The position numbers were made by a program, and so were the translations under genes. Under the pieces are notes generated by a model that saw only the letters and a list, made by a program, of their open reading frames with translations, had not been told where the DNA came from and made no database searches. Below are positions 46,815 through 58,909 of a stretch of 64,000 nucleotides of DNA, piece after piece (the stretch's first letter is position 1; each line of letters opens with the position of its first letter). The stretch covers positions 1-64,000 of the forward strand of contig BLSF01000007.1 in assembly GCA_012862575.1 (NCBI GenBank). The letters run 5' to 3'. This DNA comes from Parietichytrium sp. I65-24A (lineage: Eukaryota > Sar > Bigyra > Thraustochytrida > Thraustochytriidae).

Positions 46815-48333
46815 ATGGCGGAGACATTGCCGATCAAGGTGAGCGGGTTTCGAAGGATTAATTGATTGATTGATTGAGCAGGTGTGAGAACTGATGGAAG
46901 ATTGATTGGTTTTCTGTGTGTGCTGGCTACTGGCTACTGGCTGCGGCTTGTGGTGGGTGTTGGGACAGCTGAGTGACATTCGTGGAGCACTGATCAGGCA
47001 AGAGGAGACGATTATCTTTGCGCTTATCGAAAGGTCGCAATATGCGAGGAACAAAGGATGCTACAAGCGCGGCGAGTCCACCGTGCTCCGCCAAAGAATG
47101 GGAACTTCCAACGATATTGAGAACTCTCTGAGCTTCATGGAGTACTTTCTCCTGCAGACGGAGTCGCTACACTCCAAGCTCGGACGCTACAACAGCCCCG
47201 ACGAGAACGCCTTCTTCGAGGAGCTGCTACCTAAGGCGGTGTTGCCTGGAGAGCTTAAACAGAGCCCACTCAAGGCGAATCGAATCAACATTAATGATCA
47301 AGTGATGAAGGTGTACCTAGACCACATCCTTGACACGCTTTGCGGGTCTGATGGGGACGACAAGGAGTACGGCTCAACGTGCGCGTGCGACATAACGTTA
47401 CTCCAAGCTCTGTCAAAGCGCATACACTATGGGAAGTTCGTCGCAGAGGCGAAATTTCAGGCGGAAAAGGAGCGCTTTTCAAAGATGATTGAGGACAATG
47501 ACGCGGCTGGAATCATGGACGCCCTTACGAATATTACTGTGGAAGACGCAGTGGTGGATCGTGTGCGGCTGAAAGCTTCACGATATGGATCCGACGGAAG
47601 CTCCACCTCTGAAGCGCCAGCCTACAAGGTGGAACCCGATGTTATTGCCCAACTATACAGGGACTACCTCATTCCGCTAAACAAAGACGTGCAGGTGGAT
47701 TACCTCCTCCAGCGTCTCAATCGCCCATCACATGCTTTTGTGTCAGATGGGTTTGCACAAATCGTCGCCAAGTCAAAGTTTGCAGACGACGGAGTTGCTA
47801 TGGAGAGCATAGAGGACGTGTTCCTGGCCCTTGCACGGAATCAGGTCGCTTATGGGGTGGTTCCGATTCAGGATTCCCAGCGCGGCTTCTTTAAGCAGAC
47901 TCAGCGAGCATTGTTGTCAACAGGCGTCAAAGTGTGTGGCTCGCTCATCTTCAAGCATCCTGACGCAAAGAGTAAGGACTCGAGTGGCTCCGTTGAGACT
48001 TCCAAGCCTGAGGAGGCCGAGTGGACGCGATATTTTGTCATCACCTCCTTCATGCCATTCGGTAGCGCTTCGTCAACTCACATAGTCCTGTTCTTTGGGG
48101 TTACGCACGAGCCAGGGTCTCTTATGGCTGCGCTCAAGGCACTGGACGGTGTGAACCTGTCTTGTCTGGAATCCATTCCGCATCGCGCATCCACTTCAAC
48201 GGGATCACAGAGCGATTATGCATTTTTCTGCGAGATCGAGGGCAACTCTCTGGACAAGGGTGCCGTGGATGGTATCATTGAAAAGCTGAGAGGTGTGTCT
48301 AAAAGCTTGGTTGAACTTGCTGGCGCGTATTAA
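46815..48333 (+). CDS. Chorismate mutase (ARO7 type) fused to a shortened PDT-like segment and ACT domain
   Basis: Exons 46815-46838 and 46969-48333 give 462 residues. Residues 1-255 are a eukaryotic AroQ chorismate mutase: LSDIRGALIRQEETIIFALI near the start, CDITLLQALSKRIHYGKFVA in the middle, and IPLNKDVQVDYLLQRL at the end match yeast ARO7 and plant enzymes. Residues 256-378 resemble prephenate dehydratase (SIEDVFLALARNQVAYGVVP, then WTRYFVI for the TRF motif), but the block normally lying between these is mostly missing. Residues 379-450 are an ACT domain (GVTHEPGSLMAALKALDG), which usually binds Phe. It should convert chorismate to prephenate in Phe/Tyr synthesis; dehydratase activity is doubtful, and the rear half may serve as a sensor. 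Confidence 0.88.
46839..46968 (+). other. Intron after a 24-nt first coding exon (chorismate mutase)
   Basis: GTGAGC donor and ACAG acceptor, 130 bp, phase 0. The first exon encodes only MAETLPIK, and splicing joins it to LSDIRGALIRQEE, the conserved start of ARO7-type enzymes. The intron contains a (gatt)n run near 46862-46877. Confidence 0.8.
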
Positions 48334-48584
48334 TTAGTACGAGAGAAAACAGGAAATTAATTGCAAAATTTTGTTCTCTCCTCCAAGAATTCTACCCGCA
48401 ATCGATATCCGGACACCACAGCCAGCTGAGTGGTTGAGAAAAATAAAAAGTATACAAATTAGAAAGCTCATCGCAGATTCCAATTTCTTTTCTCGCATAG
48501 AATGCGAGGCATTTATCCTCATAAACACTCTGGGAGGAAAGACTTTAGAGCTTTCTATAACATGTCAACAACACCTATCTAAAA

Positions 48585-49865
48585 TCAAATTGCTGACGAG
48601 TCAGCTTCAGACGTGGCTGAGGTCTCCCGGGGACTTGACGCCGAGCCTACGAAATCATCGAATTCATCCTCGTTCACGTAATCTGATTGAGCGGCGACCT
48701 CGTGGTCAAAGGCTGCGAGGCCAGGACCACTCGGGCTGCTCTCCCCCAGAGTATTAACATCTGAATGTGGCAGCCGTTTACCTCCGACAGCTTCAAATCT
48801 TGCCTCTAGTTTCGTTTTAAGGGAAATAGGAGCGAGTTCAACTGGGGTTTCCCCGAATTTGTTGGGAGCGTAAATGTCAGCTCCATTATCGACAAGCATC
48901 ATGCAAATCTCCTCAAATTTGAACATTGCCGCAAGGTGCAGCGCACTTTGTCGCTGGTTGTCCACAAATTTACTCAGGTCTGGCTGTTGCTCCAAGATCG
49001 CGCCAACCGAGCCAACGTCCCCACTCTTTACAGCAGCCCTTAGCCCGAGGCCAGAGACATCAAGATCTTTTTCGACGCCAGTTCTCTCGAACAGCATTGC
49101 TGGAACAGAGGAGGATGGTGGCGGATTCTCAACACTTGTCTGCCTTCCTTGCGAGTTGTCTGCCTTCGCGCTATCGCCGATTTGCTTGCTTGCAGGCTTT
49201 TTCGGAGCAGGGCTTTTTCGCTTCGGGCTAGATACTTTGGCAGTATTCTTCGAGGAAAAGCTCATGTCCATTAAGTATGACAGCGGGTCTGTGGCATCTG
49301 GAGGCGGCGGAGGAGGCGGAGCTTGCTCCATTGGCTGGACGTCACTATTACTCCCCATCCGCTGCTTTCTCTCTGCAGACAAGGCATAGAGTTCGCTCGT
49401 TTCTATTTGATCGCTCTTTTCGGACACGCTTGCGCCCGCCAAGCTGGTTCCACCAGACGCTTCGTCTGTGTGAACAGTGTTCGTCGCACCAGGCTGTTTG
49501 ACATTGGCAGACTTGTCCTGCGATCCCGAGCGTGCCGTGGGAACAAATTCGATCGCAGCGCGGATGAACTGAAGCCACATGTCCAGCTCCTCCTTGGATG
49601 GCACCGAGAGCAAGTGCTCCTCATTTTTTGCTGTTCTAATTAGGAGCACATGATTCTGGGCAAGGTCGCCAGGGGCAGACAGCTGAACGGTCGTCGCCTG
49701 CGCCCCGATAAGCGGGATCTCCCCTTTGGCAACCGGGCTCGTCTGTTTTTCATAGTAGCACAGCGTCCTGCCTCGCAGCCGAAAGTATCTCTGATTCCAC
49801 TTCTTCAGCCATACTGACTTTTTCAGCATAAACCCTTCCGCCGCGCAAGCCTTGGCCTTACTCAT
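48585..49865 (-). CDS. PH-domain protein with ankyrin repeats
   Basis: 426 residues in one exon from ATG 49865. Residues 8-107 form a PH domain: EGFMLKKSVWLKKWNQRYFR opens it and MWLQFIRAAI closes it, and the basic first loop could bind phosphoinositides. A Ser/Pro-rich linker has a run of seven prolines near residue 190. Residues about 275-345 hold about two ankyrin repeats (SALHLAAMFKFEEICMMLVD then NGADIYAPNKFGETPVELA). The acidic tail contains NEDEFDDFVGS, which resembles short adaptor- or clathrin-binding acidic motifs. A membrane-associated scaffold is the likely role; partners are unknown. The stop lies 251 bp from the chorismate mutase stop. Confidence 0.88.
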   Translation of the reverse strand: MSKAKACAAEGFMLKKSVWLKKWNQRYFRLRGRTLCYYEKQTSPVAKGEIPLIGAQATTVQLSAPGDLAQNHVLLIRTAKNEEHLLSVPSKEELDMWLQFIRAAIEFVPTARSGSQDKSANVKQPGATNTVHTDEASGGTSLAGASVSEKSDQIETSELYALSAERKQRMGSNSDVQPMEQAPPPPPPPDATDPLSYLMDMSFSSKNTAKVSSPKRKSPAPKKPASKQIGDSAKADNSQGRQTSVENPPPSSSVPAMLFERTGVEKDLDVSGLGLRAAVKSGDVGSVGAILEQQPDLSKFVDNQRQSALHLAAMFKFEEICMMLVDNGADIYAPNKFGETPVELAPISLKTKLEARFEAVGGKRLPHSDVNTLGESSPSGPGLAAFDHEVAAQSDYVNEDEFDDFVGSASSPRETSATSEADSSAI

Positions 49866-51611
49866 TGCCCCAAAAGCATACGCACTCCGGCGCTCTTTCC
49901 CCAGCCCGCTCCTTTCACGCAGACGCAGAATGCCACCGCCTCCACTGCCTCGGCGACTGCCTTTCCACTGCCGGGGCTTGCCGGGAGCGTTTCTCGATGC
50001 CTCGATGTCTCGATGTCTCGTGCTCCTCGTAAGACCTCAAAGGTCGTCGCAGCACCAAGGTAACCAAGGTAGAGTGGTTGTCTGATTGTCTACATTTGTC
50101 TACTGTCTGCATCTGCCGTCAAAGATAGCGCGGCTCTTTAGCGGCAAGACGCCTAGCTACTAGCTCTCTTTTAAGTCCGAGGTAGCTTCTTTCGCTGTCA
50201 TGAAAATTTTGCGCTGGAAAGCGCATTCAGAGATATTCAGAGTTCAGGTGTGGGGGACCCACAAGAGCCCCACACATGGCAGGCCGATTCGCACTTATAA
50301 TTCAGAGCACTGTCAGTAGCGGTCCTCGGATGGAGCCACTGTCCGCGCCAATACGCAAGAGTGGGATTCGCAAGGGATTGATTGATTGATTGATTGAAAC
50401 GTGAAATATTTTCTTTCAGCTTTGTTTGGTCGGTTGGGAAATTAATTCGTTTTGATCGGCGACAAATTACGAGTTCCATCTCGAGTACTCTTGCGTGATC
50501 AAAGTGGCTGAGTGAGCATGGTTGCCGGCCCTCGCGCCTTTGGATCTCCAAGTCTGTACGCCATCTCCCGGTTACGGTATGCTCGAAGTGAACGTTGGCG
50601 AATCCATCGTGGGGTGGGTTGTAATGGGAATTGGCTGTCTCTTCTGAAGGTTTCAGTCTCCCGCTCTGCGATTGTCCGATGCCAACGCTCTCAGACGTTT
50701 GCTCTTGATTGACGTTGACATTTCCAAAAGCGGGGACACGGACTGACAGATACATGCCTTTAGTTCCATTCTTTCGAAGCAACGTCGCCATCGCGTGTAT
50801 CGCGTGAACGAGGCCACGCTTCTTCAGGTCTTCATGCATATCCTTCTCTTCCGTTGTAGCATGCGACTCTTTTTGTTGACAGATCTCCAGCAGAGGCCTT
50901 CTTCTTTTCGAGGCCTCTCTCTTTCTCTCGCATTTCTGGGAAACGAACGCCTTCCCATTTCACACTTCGTTCAAATTCAATGATGTTCGAGAGCAAGCTT
51001 TCTGCTTTCTGTAAGGCCACTCAGAAGTCTGGGTCTCCACGGCTTGCGTCATTAATAAGAAATATCAATCATTCCTTATTTAGTATTGCGACATTTCGCT
51101 TGGGAAAAACCTCATGGTCTTGAATCCGTCCAAATAGCGGCCGAAAGAGCTGCCATCTTTTTCTCTATATGGGCTCTTAGCGAAAGAATGCTCCTAAGTA
51201 GCTGGGATACGTACCAGTACTCAGTACTTCCTCCTCCCTGTCCTCCCAACAACAACAACAACAACAACAAAAGAAAGGCACTTTTCGTACATCTTTTGTG
51301 CACCTCGAAATTTACCGCGTACCTCCGCTATTCAAGGGTTAAAGGTAGACCAGCCGCCGTAAGGATCAAGGCAGCTCCAGCGCAGAGAGAAACGCCGTGA
51401 AGAAGCGGCAAAGTATAGAGTAGAAAGATAGGAAAAAAAGCAAAAAGCAAAAGAAAGAAAGAGAGAAAGAGCAAAGAAAGAAAGAGAGAAAGAGCAAAGA
51501 AAGAAAGAGAGAAAGAGAAAGAACAAGCGTGAGGAAGAGAGCGAGGAAGCGCGGAAAGACATCTAGGTTCGAATTGGTGCGTCAGGGGGTTGGAGCACCG
51601 AAAGGAAGGCA
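49866..51611. other. Divergent intergenic region (PH-ankyrin / myosin)
   Basis: 1.75 kb. It contains a (tgat)n run at 50378-50397, an (aac)n run at 51248-51272 and a long purine-rich tract at 51405-51600 directly before the myosin start. A 200-codon open frame on the minus strand (50237-50839) has no recognisable motif and is not called. Confidence 0.55.
51405..51600 (+). repeat. Long GAAA/GAGA purine tract upstream of the myosin gene
   Basis: About 195 bp almost free of pyrimidines on the coding strand, with an imperfect repeat of the type aagaaagagagaaagagcaa in three copies, ending about 12 bp before the ATG. Confidence 0.8.
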
Positions 51612-54600
51612 ATGCGGCGTGTGTGGGTGCGCGAACCCGACGGTGGATGGCAGCCCGCGAGCGTACTGTCGCACTTGGAAGGCGCCATAGAAGGAGGGCT
51701 AAAGGTGCAGCTTGAGTCGTGGGACGATGTTTGCTATAAGCGGAAGCACGGGTCGTCGGACTCAGATTCAGATTCAGACTCCAACTCTGAGTCGGGAAGG
51801 GATGTGGACGCGGAGTTGGATGTGGCTGCTGCAGATGTTCTGGAGATGAACGACTGGACCGAGCCACCGGAGGATTTGGTGCAGCTGGTGCATTTGCACG
51901 AACCGGCAATTTTAAGGGCGCTGTGCGAGAGGTTCATGATGCAGGGGATCTATACGTGGTGCGGGCCGATCCTGCTGGCACTTAACCCGTTCGAGAGGCT
52001 CCCGCTGTATCGAAAGTCGATCCTTGATCACTATAGACAGGTGCGAGGGGACGAGGAGTCCTCCACGAGCGACCCGCACGTGTATGCGGTAGCAGCGGCG
52101 GCGTACGCGTGCCTTGTAGACAAGAGCGGGCGAGATGGCGGGAACATGGATCAGTCTATTCTAATAAGCGGAGAGAGCGGCGCAGGCAAAACGGAGAGTA
52201 CCAAAATTGTGATGCAATACCTCGCCACCGTTGCCCGGAGGCCCAGGGCGGACGGATCTCAGGAAGCAGAGCTGAAAGTTTCCGAATATTTAACGACAGA
52301 TAGCCCGAGCGAACCGAGCACTCCTCCCGACTCTGCAGGGTCGATCTCTCGCGATAAAATATCTATCGAACAACAAGTGTTGGAGAGCAATCCTATCTTG
52401 GAAGCGTTTGGCAACGCCAGAACAATCCGCAATGACAATAGCTCCAGATTTGGCAAATTCATCCAGATCCAATTTGACGACAAAGGCTACTTGGTAGGCG
52501 CGACAATATCGAGTTATCTTTTAGAAAAGGTCCGAATCATACACCAGGGCGAGAACGAAAGGGGCTACCATGTGTTTTATCAGATGCTTTATGGAGGCTC
52601 GGACGATGACAAGTGCGCATGGGCCCTCGGTGAGGGTCAGGAGCCAGAAGACTTTGAATTTCTGAACAACGGCGGCTGTTACGATAGACGTGATGGTGTG
52701 GACGATGCAGAACAACTTCAAGTGACTCGCCGTGCAATGAACATTATGGGGATCTCAGAGGACGAGCAGGCAGCGGTCTTTGCGCTCGTGGCGGGAGTCT
52801 TGCACATGGGCAACTTGGAATTTGTGCAGCAAGCTCAGGCCAATCCAAATACAAAGACGGATGGATCCTCTGCCGGCTCTCTGATTGACGTGAAAAATAA
52901 GTCCTCAGCAGACGCGTTTAACGCTCTCGCGGGATTGCTCGGGATAGAGAAGGACGACTTGCAGAAAGCCCTTTGCACGCGGATGGTGAATGCAGGCGGG
53001 GAGAGCTTCGAAGTACAGCTTGCTCCGGAGCTAGCCGCGGATACGAGAGACGCGCTGGCGAAAAGTGCATATAGCCGCGCGTTTGATTGGCTCGTTCACC
53101 GAGTCAACGAGTGCATCCAGTCCAAATCAAAGGCGAAGAGGTTCATTGGGGTTTTGGACATCTTTGGTTTTGAGATTTTTAGACACAATTCTTTTGAGCA
53201 ATTGTGCATCAACTATGCGAATGAGCGGCTCCAACAGCAGTTCAATGACTTTGTCTTCAAGCATGAGCAGTCCATTTACGCCAAAGAGAAGATAAATTGG
53301 AGCTTTATTGACTTTCCTTCCAATGCTGCAACTGTTGAGCTAATTGATGGCACCTCAGTCTCAACCTCAGCGCAGCAGCAGGAGAAGGATCAACAACAAA
53401 CGTCTGGAACGCAAATGGGAATTTTAGCTTTGCTTGACGACGAGTGCCGTCTGCCAAAAGGAAATGACCAAGGATTTGTGCGAAAGCTTTACGAGACTTG
53501 TAGCCCAAACGGTCGCTTTGATGCTAGCAAAGCACAGCGCGCACAAGGAGAGTTTGTCGTAAAACACTACGCCGGCGACGTCGTGTACGATTCTGAGGGT
53601 TTCTGCGACAAGAATCGCGATGCGTTGCGCCAAGAGGCTATTGATCTTATGTGCTCATCAAAAATTGACTTTGTGAGCAGACTTTTTTCCGAAGAAAGGG
53701 ATAGCGCTTCCAAGTCGTCTTCAAGGAAAAGCACGAGCAAAAAATCATCTAATGCTTCGGACAAACAGCGTCGTTCGGCGATCTCGTTAGTGTCTGTCGG
53801 TGCAGAATTCAAACGACAACTAGGAAGTCTCATTGAGACGATTGGAGCAACTGCTCCGCACTATATACGATGCATCAAGCCCAATGACATAGCAAAGCCG
53901 AAGAATATAACTCGCAAAAGGGTTGTCGCTCAGCTTCGTTGCGGCGGTGTGCTAGAGGCCGTGCGAGTAGCCCGAGCTGGATTTCCAATTCGTATGCCTC
54001 ACAAGGTTTTCGTGGCAAGATACGGTCGAATTGTCGGTCCAGCTGCTGTGAAATGCTTGTTTCAACATACGCATAATGCCAAACAAAAGAAGACCGCACA
54101 AGAAGTTTTAGCGGCTATACCAACATCTGGCGATCTCGACAAGACGAACGCAAGAGCTCTGGCAAAGGCAGTCCCGCAGGTGTTGAAGGAGTGTGATAAC
54201 AGCGAAGAAGCTGAGATGGATAGCGTTCTTCAAGTTGGGAAAACAAAGGTGTTTTTGCGCAAGGAGGGTCACGACTTGTTCGAGCGATGGCTCTCGAAGT
54301 GGAAGAGCTTTGCAGCACAGCGCGTTTTAGCGTATGTTCTTGGAAACCACGCACGGAATTCGTACAGAATCTCGAAGGATGCCGTCCTGGTGTTGCAGTG
54401 TGCGCTACGGTCATACATGGCTCGCAAGAAGGCTTACGATTTAAGACGCGAGAAGGCCACCATCAGAATTCAGTCTTGGATCCGAACTATGTTTTTTTCA
54501 CACGCATTCAAGACCATTATAAACTACGTTCGAATAATACAAGCAGCTGAGCGTGGCCGCCGGGATCGTATCACGGCTCGGCAACGGCGTATTGAACGCG

Positions 54601-57600
54601 CACGAGCACGACTTCAAAAATGGTCTCGAGGTTATCGCATACGACGGGAGTTTGTCAGCAAACGGAGAGCGGCCCTGACGCTACAGTGCGCTACTCGATG
54701 CATGATCGCGCGAGAAAAATTGCGAGCAAGGAAGAGAGACGCCCGTGATCTCGGCTCGGTCGCGAAAGAGCGAGACCATCTGCGCCTCCAGCTTCAGCAA
54801 TTGCGAAAAGAGCTCGAGCTTGCCAGGGCATCCGCAGGGGCCAACGGTTCCCAGCACCAGGCCTTGGAACACGCGGAGGCCATGGTTTCCGGGGTTTCTG
54901 AAGACGCGCGGGACGTGACTGCTGTGGACAGTCAGCCAACGCCCGCCATATTGATCAGGAATGACCCAGAAATTCGCAAGCGGAGTATTGCGATAGGCGC
55001 AGCCGCTCGCTCAATGGCAAATTTACTCTGTAACGTCCACCGGCTTCGGATCTCTGATTTAAAGGCCCAAGACTCGCTTCAGAAGCCAGTGGTGGAGCCC
55101 CAGCAGGACAAATCTGTGCTCTCCGTGGATATCAGCAATCTTTCACCCGTGATGCTTCCTAGTGGCGACGACGATACGTCTGATTGGTACAAGCAAACTT
55201 TCAACCTGGAGCTCCAGCAGCTTGGAGACGCGACCACCTCGTCCCCACGCAGCCAGCAAGCTTTTGGCAAGGAGCCCGAAGGCATCTCTTCCCCCGCGTC
55301 GGGAGAGAAAGACAACTCGATCATAGAAGAGGAGCTGCGAGCTCAAAAAGAAAGAGTGGAAGCAAAGCGCTTGGAGTTGGAGGCCTTGGAGTTGCAGATG
55401 CGTGAGGCGCAACATATCCTGCCAGAGACACCGGACATGGACACCGAGCTGCATGAGATGCTTGAAAGCATGAAGGCAGAGCTGGAAAAGTCGGCCAGGA
55501 CTGCAGCAGAAAAAGAGGAACAAATAGAGTGGCTTGGCAAAGCGTTCCAGGACGAGAAAGATCAGATGCTGGAACGTCACCATAAGGAGATGGAAAACCT
55601 GGAGAAAGAGACCAGGGAAGCAATCGAAATCATGAATGCGAGGCTTGAATCGGAAGTTGCTCAGAAGACACGGGAGCTGGAAGAGCAGAAAAATTCTTCT
55701 CAGGCACTCCAAAACGGAGTTGGAGGAGACGAAAGCGTATCTTGGAAAGCTTACCAGTCTTAAAAACCAGGCAGAAATAAAGCAAGGAGAATCTGAGCTG
55801 GCATTAAGCGCGTTGCGGCAGGAGGTTGAAGATGCAAAGAGGCGCGTGCAGTCAATGGAGGAGCACAAGGAGGCTCTCGAGAACGAGATCAAGTCGCTAA
55901 AGTCCGCGCTAGAGACCAACCAGCACATGGCCAAGTCTGCCGCCGTACTGCAGTTGGAGAATGAGATTCGTATTGCACACCAAGAGGCAGACGAGCTGCG
56001 AACAAATTCCGAGAGCCTGGAGACAGTGAACGAACGACTTCGTAAAGAGATCGAAGTGAAGGACGCTGCGCTCGAGAACTACCACTTATTGTCGGAGGAG
56101 AGAAATCTCCATCATGAGGAAGGAGTTCAAGCAAACGAAGAGGAGAGCAGCAACTTCTGAGAGCGTGCTGAGAGCGCGAATTCTTATTGACCGTAGGTCT
56201 CGCCGAGTTGCTCAGAATGTATTTAGTGTTTGGGGACAGTTCGTTCGCGAGAGGCGCCAAGTACGGCTGCAAATCATTCACACCATGAGAACATTTCACT
56301 CCAGGTTGACATTATCAGCATTCAAAGTATGGTCGGACGAAGTGCAACGGGAGAAGGCAAATGAAGCTCTTGCAAGGAGTCATTATTCCCACTCTTTGCA
56401 TCGCTTTATGCGTCGAGCGTTTCTCGCATGGCATTCTGTTGTGCTTCACAACGCCCATATTGAGCTTCTCTCTCTTCGAATGTTGACTAATCGCGAGGCT
56501 ATGAGTTTGCAAAAGGTGCTAATGTGTTGGAGAGAAGCTGCGAGCGCCTCAGCTCAATCTCGAAAGCTTCGAATTCATGTGGAGAATGTTTTCAGAGCGA
56601 ACAAATTGAGGAGGCATTTGATATCTTGGCGCGCGCTAGTTGTGCAGTCCATTCGTCTCGAGATCCTCTTTGAACATTTCCAAGAGACACGGCGCCGTGT
56701 ATTATTGAGAAAGATCCTGTACAGTTGGCTTCGTGCGTGCAAAAAGGAATTCGCAGCTAACGGGCATACCGATCAACTGCTGCCAGATACAGAGGACCAA
56801 GTGCAGAGCCCGGACACGAACGGTATCCCCAAGGACAAGGCGACAATTGACTTTGTCGCCAAGCTCATGCGCCGCCTTGAAAAGCAAGACGCAAAAATTG
56901 CTGCCCTGATGCAAGAGAAGGCTGAGCAAGATGCTCGGCAGGCGCAAATGTCGACCAAAGATATTCTGATTTACCAAGGCGAGAGTTTTACTAGCCCACG
57001 GGTCGAGCATCTTGCTTCCGATGAAGACGACGAAGACAGTTTTTACTCTCGCCGTTCTCCAAGACTTCGTGAGTCGGCGGGTTCAGCATTGCGGCACACC
57101 CGATCTGAAAGATTCACCCCAGTGGACCTGAGTTATCAAACCCCTGATCGCGGACTAGAGCAGTCACGCTCTAGCAGAAACGGCCGCCACTCATTCGGGT
57201 CCGCTCGCCAAGTTCGATTTGAAGAGCAAGACTCTCCGCCATTGCTCACCAGAGAGAGTGACGTTTCGCAATGGGCTGCAGAGATCAGGGGCAGTGACGC
57301 GAGTTTTTTTCGCAGGCGCCGATCGATGCCCGCGAGAAGCTCCGTTGCGCCGCCATCCTCCCCTGCTGAGGACCCCATAGATTCCTCGCAACTAGTCTTG
57401 AAAGGTTTCGACATCGACGTACATGACCTTGGTGACTACGATGACGGACCAGAGCTCGATCTTGAGTCTGTGCTACAAGCTGCCACGAGTTGCGGAATTC
57501 CGCCTTTAATTCTGGCTGCGCAGCATGGCATCGTCAATGTTGTGGAGCAGCTGCTACGACAGGGGTGTGACCCAAATGTGCAGGATAATCGCAAAAATGT

Positions 57601-58732
57601 CACTGCTTTGCAAGCTGCAATCCAGGCCTTTAAATGGCGGAATGATGGGTCAGAGCGCATGGTCGAAATGTTGCTAGAAAGCGGGGCTGATGTGTCAGCC
57701 CGAAACAACCGCGGCAACACCCCCCTTATGGAGGCTGCATTGGTAGGAGATGGAGCCATCGCGATCACAAAGGCTCTGCTGAGGCACGGCGCACTCTCCA
57801 GCGACTCTGCAAAAAGCCGAAGAAGCGTCGCAGGCTTGTCTCCTCTACACGCTGCCGTTCGAATTGGAGCTGTGCAAACTGTTCACTTGCTACTCAGTTC
57901 TGGCGCCAATTTGAGCGAGCGAGACGCGCAAGGGCAGAATTCCCTGCATCACGCTGCAAGATTTTGCAACGTCATGATGCTTGAGAATTTGTTGGGATTT
58001 AGATCTATGAACATTAATTCGGTCAAGCAGGAGAAAATTGTGGATTCGCAAGACGACAAGGGTGACACTGCTCTGCACATGGTGTGTGCGAGCACATCTG
58101 AGGACCTGTATCGTGCGGTCTACGTCCTACTTGAAAATGATGCCAATCCAAACGTAACTAATAACGCAAAGCAGACGCCGCTCCACATCTTGGCGGCAAA
58201 TAGCAACAAAGCGGTGGTCAAAGGTTTGAAGGCTTTTGGAACATCCCCTGTAAACCTGTATTTGCAAGACCGGAATGGAAACACAGCGCTCCATGTCGCA
58301 TGCCTTGGAAACATGCGATCTGCAGCGCGTGAGCTGGTTCGCATTGGAGCGCCACTTTTTGTTCGCAACGTGCAAAAAGAAACCCCTCTCGATACGGTGT
58401 CCCCGCTTTTTGCCGCAAAGTTGTTGTCCTCAATTACAAAGCCTCCCGACGAAAGCCGCGTGAAGGAGTTTCAATCTGGGATCAAATCCTGCTCCCTTGG
58501 CTGTGGAAATGCATTCAAGATGTTTGCGCAGCAGATCACGTGCTCGCACTGTGGAAGAATATGTTGTTCCAAATGCGCACGAAAGGCTCCACTGCTAAAG
58601 TTCCATCGCGAAGACAATTGCAACATGTGCAGGCATTGCCATACAGCGCTATTTGCGACAAACGGCGCTCTGCAAGATGAGATGGGCGAATCGGATAGTG
58701 ACGACGGATCTATGGCTCTGACGGTGAGATGA
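51612..58732 (+). CDS. Giant myosin with IQ motifs, coiled coil, Sfi1-like repeats, ankyrin repeats and FYVE-like finger
   Basis: About 2372 residues if two +1 frame changes (about 55720-55735 and 56095-56120) are bridged; total length then divides evenly by three. An SH3-like start precedes the motor: P-loop GESGAGKT at 187-194, switch I NDNSSRFGKF at about 274, switch II LDIFGFEIF at about 515, actin-binding-side HYIRCIKPN near 755. Five IQ motifs (about 924-1037) bind calmodulin-like light chains. Coiled coil follows (about 1230-1500). Then come W-containing helical repeats resembling Sfi1 centrin-binding units, about five ankyrin repeats (57480-58400), and a Cys-rich C-terminal finger (CSLGC, CSHC, CSKC, CRHC) like FYVE. 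Probably an actin motor linked to membranes or a centrin structure. Both breaks lie in the coiled coil and look like assembly indels. Confidence 0.85.
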
Positions 58733-58909
58733 CTCAGCCTATGTCAGAGTGATAGGAAGGAGCCAATTGACAAGCTCTCGATTGCTTTTTGAAGAACAAC
58801 TTGCGTTTTACTCTGGTTAAAATAAATCATTTTTGTTGGGTGGCTAGGAAATTGAGAGTCAAGGAGGAATGATACCAATCTTTTTGCTTGTGGGTCTGGA
58901 AGTCTACAC

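Noticed and set aside
50237-50839. 200-codon minus-strand open frame between PH-ankyrin and myosin
   Set aside because: It has an ATG but no domain and irregular composition, and includes a (tgat)n repeat; not enough to call a gene.
51562-51580. tRNA B-box-like sequence (ggttcgaatt)
   Set aside because: No A box, acceptor stem or cloverleaf could be built around it.
56091-56118. 28-nt GT-AG intron at the second myosin frame change
   Set aside because: The length would restore the frame, but it is far shorter than the 73-130 bp introns in this window, and the donor is poor.
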